From assembly GCA_964424115.1 (NCBI GenBank), contig CAYRHN010000004.1, positions 62,001-126,000 of the forward strand: 64,000 nt of DNA. The letters run 5' to 3'. A program made the position numbers and the translations under genes. Positions 48,810 to 58,495 of this stretch are shown in pieces; the first letter of the stretch is position 1; the number at the start of each line of letters is the position of its first letter. The notes beneath the pieces are model-generated. The model worked only from the letters and a program-made list of their open reading frames with translations, was not told the origin of the DNA and made no database searches. The stretch comes from CAYRHN01 sp964424115. Lineage in GTDB: Bacteria; Chloroflexota; Anaerolineae; Anaerolineales; Anaerolineaceae.

Positions 48810-51455
48810 CTAGGGGCAGCTTTGTCCTTCCACAAAACAAATGTCATCCGCGTAAGCCATTCCATCTCGCGTAATGCTGGCGTAAACCCGCCCAGCTACA
48901 GCCCCAGTAGGGGCTTCCACATACATGGAATACCATTGCCAGCCGGATTGCAGTGCTTTCCAGGACTGATCGGTGGAAATTTCATTATTGGATGCATCCA
49001 TCCACTTGACCTGTAATTGTAACTGACTATCGTTAATTGGATACATCCAATACCCCACAGTGTAGATGCTTCCCGGTTTGATATTTTGAATATCCTGGTA
49101 AATGTAGGAATAGGCCTGGGTGGAATCCGGCCCGATGATCAGGAGGGAGTGATTACCGGAGTGTACTGCTTCTGGGCTCGTGATGATTTCTGGTTGACCC
49201 TGGATTTGCCAATTCTCGGCTGTTCCATTGGGATTCACCGCTTCAAAACCACTGTTTTGGAGCAGGTTGACAGCCGGTGGATTGGGATGGGCGGGGTCGA
49301 GCAGCCGGTAGATAGCGATCCGATTCTTGTAATACACCAGTTGCGTATACCTGCTGATAAATTCTTGGTTCACAGCCGGTGGGTCGTAAGATTTAGGATT
49401 GTAATCCCGCTCTGGATAATTGATCAATAAGTAAGTGTAGCCTTTATCGGCTAGGCGCTGGGCCAGATCGGCGGAACCGAGAGCTTCGTTCACAATCTGT
49501 CGCGCTTCAGTGGAAAATTGGATCCCATAGATTCTTGCTGTGGTGTAAAACCTGAATTCGTTTCCCAGGCTCAATACCTTGGGCGCGCCATCATCTAGCT
49601 GCCTCAGGTATTGCAGGGCATCATACACTGGGATCGCCCGTTCCAAAAAAGCCTCTTTGCCTTCCAGCCCCAACACCACCTGAACCGGGAATCTCTCTGG
49701 CAACTCTGAGATCCTGGCAATCAATCCAAGACGGCTGCCAAAGATATAGGTCAATGCAAATAGCACCCCAGCTGCCAGGCCCCAGGCAGAATGTTTCCAG
49801 CCGCGGATGGATTGCCAGATCAATTCGAGATTGAGCGCCGCCAGCACGCTCGAGATGGTCAATACTGGCATCAAGTAACGCAGGTGCTTGGCCATCAGGA
49901 ATAATAAAAAGGTTCCGCTAACCAGGATGAACACTCCGGCCAGGGCTGGTGTTCGCCAGCCGGGATTCTTTTTATTCTTCCACAAATATCCCCAGGGTAA
50001 CGCCAGCAGTGGCAAACCTGCAAGAACAGCCCCGGGACTTTCCAGGTAATAGAGTTTGCTCTCCGTCACCATGCGCCATGGCAGGGTCAAAAAATCCAGC
50101 AGTGAATTGCCTGATACTGCAGAAATGCCGAACAGGTCTTTAGATTGAACCCACAAAGCGGAGCCGAAAATACTGTTAAAAAGGGGATAGACCGGGTTGC
50201 CGGTCCAGAGGGCATCGCGCACCAGCCAGGGTGCCAGAAAAAGGACGGCTGGTCCCACGAATTTTAGTGATCCCTTCCATGTGGCTGGATGTAGTTGGTG
50301 GCGCTTCAACAGGCCGGCCAGGATGACGATTCCAATTGGTAAGATCAGGGGAATGGCAGTTACCTTACAGCCTGCGGCCATCCCGGCCAGGAATCCAGCC
50401 AGCAGCAGCCAGCGTTGATTATTTTCCTGCCACCAGGAAAGGCAAGCATACACCAGTCCGGCATAATAGGCAGTGATAAATAGGTCAATGTAGGCCGTGC
50501 CGGATTCGAAACCAATCAGCGGCACGGAATAGAAAAGCACGGCTGCAACTAACCCGGCCTTAATGCCGGCAATTCGTCGACCGCACAAGAAGACCAGGCC
50601 GGTTGAAAGCAATCCCATACTGAAGTGCAGTAGTCCCGGCAGCGGTTGTCCTGCAGTCAGCAGGGCCAGCACATAAGACATATCTGCATAATGTGCCCAA
50701 TAGGTATTGAAGCTTTCAGGGATCTCCACCATACTGTGGGCGCGAAGGTAGATATCTGGCGCTCCCAAGTGGTAACTAAGCGCATCCCAACGGGTGGAAG
50801 GGGCTAACGCCCAAATATAAGTACCTAATGCGCAAATTCCCAGCAAGGACAGCGCTAATGCCAGAGCACGCAGATCGGCCTTCGGCGTCCTGCGATTGAG
50901 GCGGCGCCACAGATTCTTCAAATGCGGACCTTCCCGGCGAACAAATGAAGGCAAGAGCAGAATACTCAGCACTGCCAGCAGTCCATACGCAACTGTGGCA
51001 TAATAAAGCCTGAGAACACCCATTAAGAATAAGATTACTTGTAAGAACCCGACGCCGATCAAGGATCCCAGGCAGATCCGCTCCATCCAGGGCAACTCCT
51101 GGGCAAAAAACTTTTGCAAAATCCAGCTGCCCGCAGCTGCCGAAAGCAAAAGGATCCAGAACAGCACCAGAAGAGACACATACGCCTGGCCGGCGATTGC
51201 CGGAATGAAAAGAAGGAAAAGTGCAATTAAAAAAAGGACGCGGAGCATTACTTGGCCATGCTTTTGCCAGAAGAGCAATCCCGCAACAACCAGCAACCCT
51301 GCAAACACTCCAACCCATAATCCATCTTGTTGGTACCGTTGGTTTGCTGTGTTGTCCATGAAGACCTGCACCGCTACCAACACAGCCACCACAATGCTGA
51401 AAACAACCCCCAGGATTGTGAATAGGATAATGAATGGATACTTTATATTTCTCAT
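48810..51455 (-). CDS. GT-C-like membrane glycosyltransferase with C-terminal carbohydrate-binding-like domain
   Basis: The 881-residue protein (start at MRNIKYPF) has about fifteen transmembrane helices. The first external loop after a helix pair contains WALAPSTRWDALSYHLGAPD, an acidic loop typical of ArnT/PMT-like GT-C enzymes. After the membrane part, a soluble external region leads to a beta-sandwich domain (about the last 145 residues: NLLQNSGFEAVNPNGTAENW ... ADDICF), like CBM4/9-type binding modules. It may modify exported glycans while holding them. It diverges from the neighbour at 51484 across a shared -10. Confidence 0.72.
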   Translation of the reverse strand: MRNIKYPFIILFTILGVVFSIVVAVLVAVQVFMDNTANQRYQQDGLWVGVFAGLLVVAGLLFWQKHGQVMLRVLFLIALFLLFIPAIAGQAYVSLLVLFWILLLSAAAGSWILQKFFAQELPWMERICLGSLIGVGFLQVILFLMGVLRLYYATVAYGLLAVLSILLLPSFVRREGPHLKNLWRRLNRRTPKADLRALALALSLLGICALGTYIWALAPSTRWDALSYHLGAPDIYLRAHSMVEIPESFNTYWAHYADMSYVLALLTAGQPLPGLLHFSMGLLSTGLVFLCGRRIAGIKAGLVAAVLFYSVPLIGFESGTAYIDLFITAYYAGLVYACLSWWQENNQRWLLLAGFLAGMAAGCKVTAIPLILPIGIVILAGLLKRHQLHPATWKGSLKFVGPAVLFLAPWLVRDALWTGNPVYPLFNSIFGSALWVQSKDLFGISAVSGNSLLDFLTLPWRMVTESKLYYLESPGAVLAGLPLLALPWGYLWKNKKNPGWRTPALAGVFILVSGTFLLFLMAKHLRYLMPVLTISSVLAALNLELIWQSIRGWKHSAWGLAAGVLFALTYIFGSRLGLIARISELPERFPVQVVLGLEGKEAFLERAIPVYDALQYLRQLDDGAPKVLSLGNEFRFYTTARIYGIQFSTEARQIVNEALGSADLAQRLADKGYTYLLINYPERDYNPKSYDPPAVNQEFISRYTQLVYYKNRIAIYRLLDPAHPNPPAVNLLQNSGFEAVNPNGTAENWQIQGQPEIITSPEAVHSGNHSLLIIGPDSTQAYSYIYQDIQNIKPGSIYTVGYWMYPINDSQLQLQVKWMDASNNEISTDQSWKALQSGWQWYSMYVEAPTGAVAGRVYASITRDGMAYADDICFVEGQSCP

Positions 51456-51467
51456 TTGGATATTCTT

Positions 51468-51475
51468 ATTATAAT
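51468..51475. promoter_or_regulatory. Palindromic shared -10 element for divergent glycan genes
   Basis: ATTATAAT is its own reverse complement and gives a TATAAT on each strand (plus 51470-51475, minus 51473-51468). Start codons lie 8 nt (plus, 51484) and 12 nt (minus, 51455) away. Confidence 0.55.
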
Positions 51476-51483
51476 GGATGTCA

Positions 51484-53544
51484 ATGACAAAGAAATTTAT
51501 TCTAGCTAGCTCAATCCTGATCCTCATCTTCCTGGTATTTGCCCTGCTCTACTCGGTAGCCTACATGGGGCACGAGCGATATTTCTATGGCTGGGATTAT
51601 ATTGCTTATCAAAACGCCATCACCGGTCAGGTGCAAACACAACAGACTTCAATTAGTGGCTTGCTCAATCTCGTCTACAGCACGCTGGGAAACGACTACA
51701 ATATTTTATGGACGGTGCCAGTTCTACCGGTCTTGAACCTTTTTCATGCCGCCAACCAGCGACTTCCCTTTATCTTGTCATTGGTGACCGTTTACACGAT
51801 CCCGTTGGCCGTCATCCTGGCACTTTTTGCTTCTGACCTGATTGCAAAAAGAAATTGGAAAGCCGTAGGCCTGGCACTGGGGGTAGCTTTATTGACCCCG
51901 GCCTTCTGGCTTCCTGCCTTGCGCGGTTTCCCAGACACGGGCGGTACTTTATTGATCTACCTGGCATTGTTCTTCTATGTGTACAGTAAGAATAGATCCT
52001 GGTGGCAGGCTCTCCTGGCAGGTGGATTCCTGGCAGGAGGAATGATCTTCCGCCGGCATTTCATCTACGACGCGTTGGCGTTCTACGTGGCTTCATTCCT
52101 TTTGGATAGCATTTTTATCTTGCGGGATCGATCAACTCCCCAGGGGTTTCTAAGCAGGATTATCAGCGGGTATCGATCTCTCTTCTTCACCGGGATCGGA
52201 ACAGCTGCCACATTGTTAGCCGCCTGGCCATTCACCAGCCATGTGCTCAGCCAGAATTTCATGGGATTATATGCTGGATATCAAAATGATCCATTCTATT
52301 TGATGCAGCTCATGCTGCCCTTCTATGGATTAGGCACGGTGATCTTGGCGGTGCTGGGTTGGGGAATTGTTGTCTTCCGGCGCGGAGCACAGGATCGTTC
52401 GATCTGGATGGCCGGGTTGTTTGGCCTGCTATGTATTCTCTTCTGGTTGTTTGTGGCAAGACAAAATAACCCTCATTACACTCTGCATTTCACCCCCTGG
52501 ATTCTCCTGGGCACTGTTTTTCTGTTTTGGTCCATTCTCTCTTGTTTGCGGGGTTGGCGGAGGTTGTTGAGCCTCTTTTTCTGCATGTTGCTTCTGCTTG
52601 GCAACTTTCTTTACACCATGGCTTCGCAAACTCCCGCTCTCTCTTCATGGATTGGCACCATGATCGCCACCGAGAACCGGCCATTGTACCGACCGGATTA
52701 CCAGGAGTTTGTACGGTTGATCAATTATTTGCGCAGTGAAACGCCGGGAATTCCAATCTATATGGTCGATTCCTCATCTACTCAGAATAATGATCTCTTG
52801 TTGAACGCAGAGAAGATGCTTTACCCGGGGGATCAAAAACTGGTTGTATTAAATGTTCCGCAAGTGGATACGCGCGACCAGTATCCTTTAGAAATGTTAC
52901 TGCGAGCTGAAGTTGTGATTGTCAGTAAGCCATTTCAGCATCATCTGGCTAAAGGGGAACAGGAAATTGTCCGGACCGTTTATGATATTTTTCAGGACAA
53001 TTGGAGCATGGCCAATGATTTTGAGTTGCTGACCGAAGAATTTCATTTCTATCCAGATATTACTACCCGGATTTACCGCCGGTTGCAGCAGACGGACCTT
53101 CCCACCGCCGTGATGACAATGGCGCACATGCAACAAGCCATTCTCCCTGATCCTCCAGGTGTTCAGGCAGATTGGGTAAGGCTGAACTACAGCTCTTCCG
53201 ATGACTCGTATCTCGAAAGGACTGGCGCCGGATACTACATCCGCGTCTTTCTATCCGGACAGCAAGGCATACTGCACTGGCTTTATATTCGCACCTTGCC
53301 CGAATCGGGGCGCTTATCAGCTGTCATAGCTTCCCAAAGCACCTGCCAATCTCTCAGTTTCAGCCTTCTGGGTTATTCGGCTGATGGAGAGATCATTTTT
53401 TCCTCCAGAATCGAATCGGATGGTAACGTGCTTCAGACATCGTTTGAACGGGGCCAAGCGCAGTATCTCATGTTGCAAATTGAAACGCAATCTGAAGAAC
53501 GCTGCACCCTGGAATTAAATGACCTGACGGTTGGCGGAGATTGA
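51484..53544 (+). CDS. Large GT-C-like membrane protein with soluble C-terminal domain
   Basis: The 686-residue protein has about eleven transmembrane helices (first: FILASSILILIFLVFALLYS). An external loop contains GHERYFYGWDYIAYQNA (Asp after helix 1 as in GT-C enzymes). A C-terminal external portion of about 280 residues is predicted to be mixed alpha/beta. ATG 51484 is preferred to 51478, which abuts the -10. Probably a polyprenyl-sugar-dependent glycosyltransferase; family assignment moderate. It converges with the giant GT gene 8 nt downstream. Confidence 0.6.
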   Translation: MTKKFILASSILILIFLVFALLYSVAYMGHERYFYGWDYIAYQNAITGQVQTQQTSISGLLNLVYSTLGNDYNILWTVPVLPVLNLFHAANQRLPFILSLVTVYTIPLAVILALFASDLIAKRNWKAVGLALGVALLTPAFWLPALRGFPDTGGTLLIYLALFFYVYSKNRSWWQALLAGGFLAGGMIFRRHFIYDALAFYVASFLLDSIFILRDRSTPQGFLSRIISGYRSLFFTGIGTAATLLAAWPFTSHVLSQNFMGLYAGYQNDPFYLMQLMLPFYGLGTVILAVLGWGIVVFRRGAQDRSIWMAGLFGLLCILFWLFVARQNNPHYTLHFTPWILLGTVFLFWSILSCLRGWRRLLSLFFCMLLLLGNFLYTMASQTPALSSWIGTMIATENRPLYRPDYQEFVRLINYLRSETPGIPIYMVDSSSTQNNDLLLNAEKMLYPGDQKLVVLNVPQVDTRDQYPLEMLLRAEVVIVSKPFQHHLAKGEQEIVRTVYDIFQDNWSMANDFELLTEEFHFYPDITTRIYRRLQQTDLPTAVMTMAHMQQAILPDPPGVQADWVRLNYSSSDDSYLERTGAGYYIRVFLSGQQGILHWLYIRTLPESGRLSAVIASQSTCQSLSFSLLGYSADGEIIFSSRIESDGNVLQTSFERGQAQYLMLQIETQSEERCTLELNDLTVGGD

Positions 53545-53552
53545 ACCCGGGG

Positions 53553-56500
53553 CTACTTTCGTCGATTCAACGCATCCTTGAATTGTTGTTTCAGGAGCGT
53601 CCATAATGCTTCCAGGGTATACTTACGAATTATTTCCTTGTCCGGATCTTGTTCCTTCCGGGCAAGCAGGGTTTTAATCTCGCGCCAGGTTTGTCCAAAG
53701 GAATTGTCCACCGGCAAATAAAGATCAACCTGCATCTGATAATTTACCATGCGGGCAGCGGTCAGGGTTCGCCGCACATGATTGAAGGTAAAACGGCCTT
53801 CATCGACGCAGTGCAGAACTTCAGCCTGTGGCAGGATGGCGATTTTATAACCCAGGGATTGGATTCCTCTGGCCGCGACGATTTCTTCCCCGCCGTTAAA
53901 ATTCTTCCCCACCCGGCCGTATTGGGTACGGAAGCCGCCAATTTCAAGTAATGCCTGGCGTCGGGCACACCAGTTTGCACCCCATGGAAACTCCCACCAG
54001 TTTTGAACTTCAGTATATTCCTGGAAGCCTGTGATAAAGTGGCTCCAATAACCTTCGCAACCTGGTAACAGAGCCTTCGGCCGGGGCTTTGGAATACGCA
54101 GGCGGATGTGCCCGCCAATCAGGCTGGTTTCAGGATGCGCGTCAAAGGCTTTGATCATCTCTTCCAGCCAATCTTTCTGGGGAACTGCATCGTCATCCAA
54201 AAAACACACAACCTCACTGTGTGCTTCGCTGATGCCTGCGTTACGCGCATGCGAAAGCCCCTTGAGATGACAATTTACCAGCCGCAGCCGTTCGGGATGC
54301 CTGGAAAAGTGTTTTGCTCGGACCTCATCGATCCTTGCGGGCAACGAAGCATCCGCAGGATCGTTGTTCACTACCAGAATCTCAAAACTATCCGGGTCGG
54401 CCGTTTGAGCCAGCAAACCGTCAATTGTGTTTAATACCCGCTCGCCTCCTCGGAAGGTGCAAATGATCACCGATGCCTTGAAGGGGTACGTTCTCGGTGC
54501 GTTATCAATGGCGTTTTCGATCAATTTTAGATGATCGGAACGGGCACGGATATCCACTGCCTGGATCAAAGTAGCGATATCCGCTGCGTTCAACCATCCC
54601 TGGTAATCTTGGGGTAGGCGGGGAAGCGGCCGGGGATATCCCCCAAGATGGAGACACAGCCCCCAATCGGGGGGAACTTGCTCTGGAAGTGCTTTATCTC
54701 CAATGACAACCAGCACGCGCAAGCTGTTGTGCGGAATATTGGCAGGCATAGGTGGCAGATCGCACGGTTGGCTGGTGAGGTAGAGATACACCACTGGGTG
54801 CCAGAGCTTTGGCAGACGGTCGGGCTCTAACTGCGCTTGTTCGACCAACATTTGTCCTTTATGAGCCAATTCCTGGCGCAGGCGAGCTGCGGTTGATTGC
54901 AATCCGGGTTCGTTTTCTACTACCCAGGCCATCGAAGAGAGGTAAAAATCGCGTCGGAAAGTTTCAAAAGCCATCAATTTGACACGGTTCTCGGTGATCC
55001 TTAGTTCTTTGTCCTTGGCGGTCAAAGATTGGCTATGGAAGCGGTATTCATAGATCGGGTCTTTAAAAGGGGTGTGGCGGAGGGTGAGCAGGTCGTTCAC
55101 CTGCATCCAGTAATCATAATCTTCCGCAGTGAAGCGGATCTTGCTGTAATCGCCCAGGAGCCAGGCTGTCCGGCTGCGGTAAAGAAACGCCGCACCTATG
55201 TAATTGTTGGGGTAAGTGTTCAGCTCGGCGATGTTTTCAGGAAAATGGATGGAGGGGCTACCGGGTGGAACTTGATATCCCTGGTACCATTCCGAGTGAG
55301 TTAATGCTTTCCCATCTTCACCGATGATTTCCAGATTCGCATACGTCATATCCCAATCGGGATGATCTCGCAGGGTTCCTACCATGCGTTCCAGGAATTC
55401 CGGCTTCATACGGTTATCATGGCTGGTCCAGGTCAAAAACTCCCCCCGCGCCTCTCTGAAACCGCGTGAAAGGCTGCGCGGCAGTTTGCGGTTTTCCTGG
55501 TGAATGACACGGATACGCTTATCGCGTTCTGCGAAAGAATCTAGAATGGCGGCGGTTTGATCGGTGGAGCCATCGTTGATCGCAATAACCTCAAAATTTG
55601 GGTAGGTTTGCTGCAGAATACTTTCCAACGATTCGCTAACCATTTCTGCGCCGTTGTAAACCGGCAGGACGATTGATACCAGTCCGGGGAGATGGGCGAT
55701 TTCCAGGTTATTCAACGATTTTGCAAAGGTATCTTCGCGTGCGCGTTTATAACGCACAAAGGCGTATGCATAGGCATTCATTGGTGGGAATACCTTCTTC
55801 GGGGGGCGTGTATTGGACGTTCTTCTTGTACGTCCAAGCCCGAGAATTCGTTCCCGCAGGCTGTTGCGCGGTGCTACGCTGGTGCGTATATGCCAGGCCT
55901 TTTGAACCAGTTTCCAGGCTCTGCTGGAATAGATTTCGTTTAGATTGCTTTGCAAAATATGGATTTGCTGCTGGTTATCTTCCTCTTTGCGGCTATTTTC
56001 TTCCGAAAGGGCATTTTTTTGTTCTTCTAATTGGTCAATTTCATCCGCCATTTGAGCCAGGCGGATTTCATGAGCGGTACGAATCTCTTTCTCTCTTTGA
56101 AGTGTTTGCTCCTGTTCGAATAACTTCTGTTGCTGCTCTAAAAACCGCTGTTCTTGCTCTGTCAACCGCTGTTTTTGCTCTATCAACCGCTGTTCCTGTT
56201 GCTCAAGCTGCGTGTGTTGCTGTTCAATCTCTTGCATTTTTTCAAGAAAGCGGTTTTCCTGTTGGAAAATTATGGTCTTTTTTTCGTCCAGTTCCTGGGC
56301 GTAGGTTGTCAGCAATTTCTCTTTGCGGTCGATCAGGTTGGCGCTTTGCATGTTCAATGCCAGCGCATCCGCGAGCGATGAGTACAATTCCGCCGTCTGC
56401 TGAGTTTCAAAGTGAAGGGGAGCATCCCATCCTGGAAGGTTGGATTCCGGTTGGACTGATCCAAGCGCGGCCAGCAAATAGCTGGTATGGGATTTGTCCA

Positions 56501-57179
56501 GGATATGGGCACGGTGTACGCTCAGGATATGTTGGCGTAGGGAATCGTCCATTCCTTGGATATTTTGAATGAAAGCCTCAGTCCACACAGAACCGAGGAA
56601 GGTTTGACCGATGAAATGAACCCCCCCTGCCTGGAAAGCGCTGGAAAGATCCATGAGCGGCACTTCTTTCCCATACGGCCACTCATTTTCCTTGGCGGTC
56701 TGGATACGCCAGATCCAATACCAATAACACAAACGGTTAGGCAGCAGTACCAGTACGTAATGCTTGCTGCGGCTGGCCATGGACTGAATAAAATTGGCCT
56801 GCTCGTCAAACGTATAATGTTCCAGTACTCCAGCATTGAAGACCAGATCATACAGGGGCTCTCCGGGTAGGGTTGCGTCTCCTTGCAGCCATTCCGCCCG
56901 GACATCGGCTTGTTGAAATATCTTCTGAGAATATTTTAAAGCCTCACTGGAAAAATCCATTAAAGATACTTGAAAGGTGCCCAATCGGGCAAGCGCCAGA
57001 CTTTGCCACCCGCCGCCGCAGCCCGCTTCAAGGGTTTTCCCGCCTTTCGGAAGCAGACCGGATATCTTTTCGGCAAATTCAAGGTTGATCGCTCGGGTTA
57101 GTTCATCTTCCGGTAATACCGGCAGGTTGGCATAATACTCGTCCCATTTTTGTTGTTCTGCGCCGCTGATCGGAATCAT
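53553..57179 (-). CDS. Giant fusion: methyltransferase, coiled coil, GT2, GT2
   Basis: The 1,208-residue cytoplasmic protein has four parts. First is a SAM-dependent methyltransferase (about 20-230; EAGCGGGWQSLALA, LVFNAGVLEHY). Second is a Gln/Glu-rich coiled coil (about 285-420, repeated EQEQRFL/EQKQRLT heptads, closing with the SSRAWKLVQK segment). Third is a GT2 domain (about 498-740; VSIVLPVYNGAEM, NDGSTDQT, TWTSHDN). Fourth, after an intermediate region, is a second GT2 domain (about 900-1140; ASVIICTFRGGERV, VVNNDP, FLDDDAVP). It overlaps wzt by 4 bases. Architecture recalls a WbdA-like polymerase joined to a WbdD-like terminator/ruler, but without a kinase domain. Which reaction each domain performs is inferred. 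Confidence 0.88.
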   Translation of the reverse strand: MIPISGAEQQKWDEYYANLPVLPEDELTRAINLEFAEKISGLLPKGGKTLEAGCGGGWQSLALARLGTFQVSLMDFSSEALKYSQKIFQQADVRAEWLQGDATLPGEPLYDLVFNAGVLEHYTFDEQANFIQSMASRSKHYVLVLLPNRLCYWYWIWRIQTAKENEWPYGKEVPLMDLSSAFQAGGVHFIGQTFLGSVWTEAFIQNIQGMDDSLRQHILSVHRAHILDKSHTSYLLAALGSVQPESNLPGWDAPLHFETQQTAELYSSLADALALNMQSANLIDRKEKLLTTYAQELDEKKTIIFQQENRFLEKMQEIEQQHTQLEQQEQRLIEQKQRLTEQEQRFLEQQQKLFEQEQTLQREKEIRTAHEIRLAQMADEIDQLEEQKNALSEENSRKEEDNQQQIHILQSNLNEIYSSRAWKLVQKAWHIRTSVAPRNSLRERILGLGRTRRTSNTRPPKKVFPPMNAYAYAFVRYKRAREDTFAKSLNNLEIAHLPGLVSIVLPVYNGAEMVSESLESILQQTYPNFEVIAINDGSTDQTAAILDSFAERDKRIRVIHQENRKLPRSLSRGFREARGEFLTWTSHDNRMKPEFLERMVGTLRDHPDWDMTYANLEIIGEDGKALTHSEWYQGYQVPPGSPSIHFPENIAELNTYPNNYIGAAFLYRSRTAWLLGDYSKIRFTAEDYDYWMQVNDLLTLRHTPFKDPIYEYRFHSQSLTAKDKELRITENRVKLMAFETFRRDFYLSSMAWVVENEPGLQSTAARLRQELAHKGQMLVEQAQLEPDRLPKLWHPVVYLYLTSQPCDLPPMPANIPHNSLRVLVVIGDKALPEQVPPDWGLCLHLGGYPRPLPRLPQDYQGWLNAADIATLIQAVDIRARSDHLKLIENAIDNAPRTYPFKASVIICTFRGGERVLNTIDGLLAQTADPDSFEILVVNNDPADASLPARIDEVRAKHFSRHPERLRLVNCHLKGLSHARNAGISEAHSEVVCFLDDDAVPQKDWLEEMIKAFDAHPETSLIGGHIRLRIPKPRPKALLPGCEGYWSHFITGFQEYTEVQNWWEFPWGANWCARRQALLEIGGFRTQYGRVGKNFNGGEEIVAARGIQSLGYKIAILPQAEVLHCVDEGRFTFNHVRRTLTAARMVNYQMQVDLYLPVDNSFGQTWREIKTLLARKEQDPDKEIIRKYTLEALWTLLKQQFKDALNRRK
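56131..56193 (-). repeat. 21-bp tandem repeat in the coiled-coil ruler region
   Basis: Three consecutive 21-bp units (56131-56151, 56152-56172, 56173-56193) each end ACCGCTGT on the plus strand. Each encodes one heptad such as EQKQRLT. Gain or loss of a unit would change coiled-coil length by one heptad, in frame. Confidence 0.75.
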
Positions 57180-58495
57180 TCATTGTCCTCGGGGGTTAAT
57201 CGAATGGCTTGGACCACTTCCGGTAAGACCAGAGAAAATATCTCAAATTTTGAAACAACTTTAAATACGACGGCATTCTCAATAAAGTCAAAATATGTCG
57301 GCGTGCCTTTATCGCGATGTTCGGTATTGACCACCAGGGCATAATCTCCCGGCGCTAGGATATTTGGCACAGAAAATGTGATTTGTACGGCCTGGCCGGC
57401 TTTCAATGGAGGTAAAAAGTGCTTTTGTTCTAGAGTGGTGGAGGTGATCACGTCTAATCCTTTTATGTTGCGTAACGCGATCCCTGCCCCCAGAGTCTTG
57501 GATTCAAGGTTTTGCCTGGCGCGCATGCGGATGGTGATGTGCAGCCAATCTCCATATTCAAAGACAGATTGATTGCGTGTCTTATCCGAGTAAAGCTGGC
57601 AAGATTCGATCAACAGTTCACCGCTCCCCCAGCGTGTCAGGTCGTTCCTTTCATGCAAAAAATTCTTTCCCTGTGTGGATTGGTTTGTAACAAAGGTTGT
57701 GGTTTCCAGGTTGATTGCCTGTTTCTGTTCCAGGGCTCGCACCTGGCTTTCTTCATCGCCAAACAGGAATTGCAGGTAGCGGCTGCTGATATCCAGCGGT
57801 TCACCATCTGCAACCAGTTTACCCTCATTAAGCCACAGAACTCGGTCGCAAAAACTGCGCACTGTTTGAACGTCATGCGTCACCAGCAAGATGGTGGTGC
57901 CTTGCTCGCGAAGTTGTTTCATCCGATTCATGCATTTGAGCACAAATCCGGCGTCACCCACTGCCAGGGCTTCATCAACGATCAGGATAGCCGGCTCGAC
58001 GCTGGTGGCTATGGCAAATGCCAGCCGGACAAACATGCCCGAAGAATAGATCTTGACCGGTTGGTCGATGAATTCGCCGATTCCGGCAAAGTCAATGATT
58101 GCATCCAGTTTCTGCCGTACAGCCTTTTCCGTCAGGCCGAGAGTCACCCCATTTAGAAAAATGTTTTCCCGACCGGTGAATTCAGGATTGAATCCGGCGC
58201 CCAGTTCCAACAACGCTGCCAGGCGCCCATTCACCTGGATCGTTCCCTCGCTGGGTTGTAGTATTCCAGCAACAATTTGCAGCAGAGTGCTCTTCCCGCT
58301 GCCGTTGCGGCCGATGATTCCCAACGTTTCCCCCGCCTGGACCTCAAAGGAAATATTGCGCAAGGCCCAAAATGTTTGGGCATAATTCTTTCCAAGTCTT
58401 CCAAGGATCGATTGTTTTAGCCGGTCTTGGGGACGTTTGTAAAGCAGGTATAGCTTGCTGAGGTTCTTAACCTGGATGGGAGGGATCGAATTCAC
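57176..58495 (-). CDS. wzt: Polysaccharide ABC exporter ATPase with C-terminal glycan-binding domain (Wzt)
   Basis: The 439-residue protein has an ABC ATPase (about 1-245; Walker A GRNGSGKST, signature region YSSGM, Walker B ILIVDEALAVGD, H-loop LLVTHD). A C-terminal beta-sandwich follows (about 300-430; VFEYGDWLHITIRMRA, ILAPGDYALVVNTEH), the Wzt_C type that recognises the modified terminus of the exported chain. It overlaps both neighbours by 4 bases, consistent with a co-translated exporter and polymerase. Confidence 0.93.
   Translation of the reverse strand: MNSIPPIQVKNLSKLYLLYKRPQDRLKQSILGRLGKNYAQTFWALRNISFEVQAGETLGIIGRNGSGKSTLLQIVAGILQPSEGTIQVNGRLAALLELGAGFNPEFTGRENIFLNGVTLGLTEKAVRQKLDAIIDFAGIGEFIDQPVKIYSSGMFVRLAFAIATSVEPAILIVDEALAVGDAGFVLKCMNRMKQLREQGTTILLVTHDVQTVRSFCDRVLWLNEGKLVADGEPLDISSRYLQFLFGDEESQVRALEQKQAINLETTTFVTNQSTQGKNFLHERNDLTRWGSGELLIESCQLYSDKTRNQSVFEYGDWLHITIRMRARQNLESKTLGAGIALRNIKGLDVITSTTLEQKHFLPPLKAGQAVQITFSVPNILAPGDYALVVNTEHRDKGTPTYFDFIENAVVFKVVSKFEIFSLVLPEVVQAIRLTPEDNE

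Noticed and set aside
48671..48874. A 67-residue plus-strand ORF after the REP-like palindrome.
   Set aside because: No ribosome site, no recognisable fold, and its 3' end runs into the convergent GT-C gene.
55673..56572. A 299-residue plus-strand ORF.
   Set aside because: Antisense to the coiled-coil and GT2 region of the giant protein; no ribosome site or recognisable domain.
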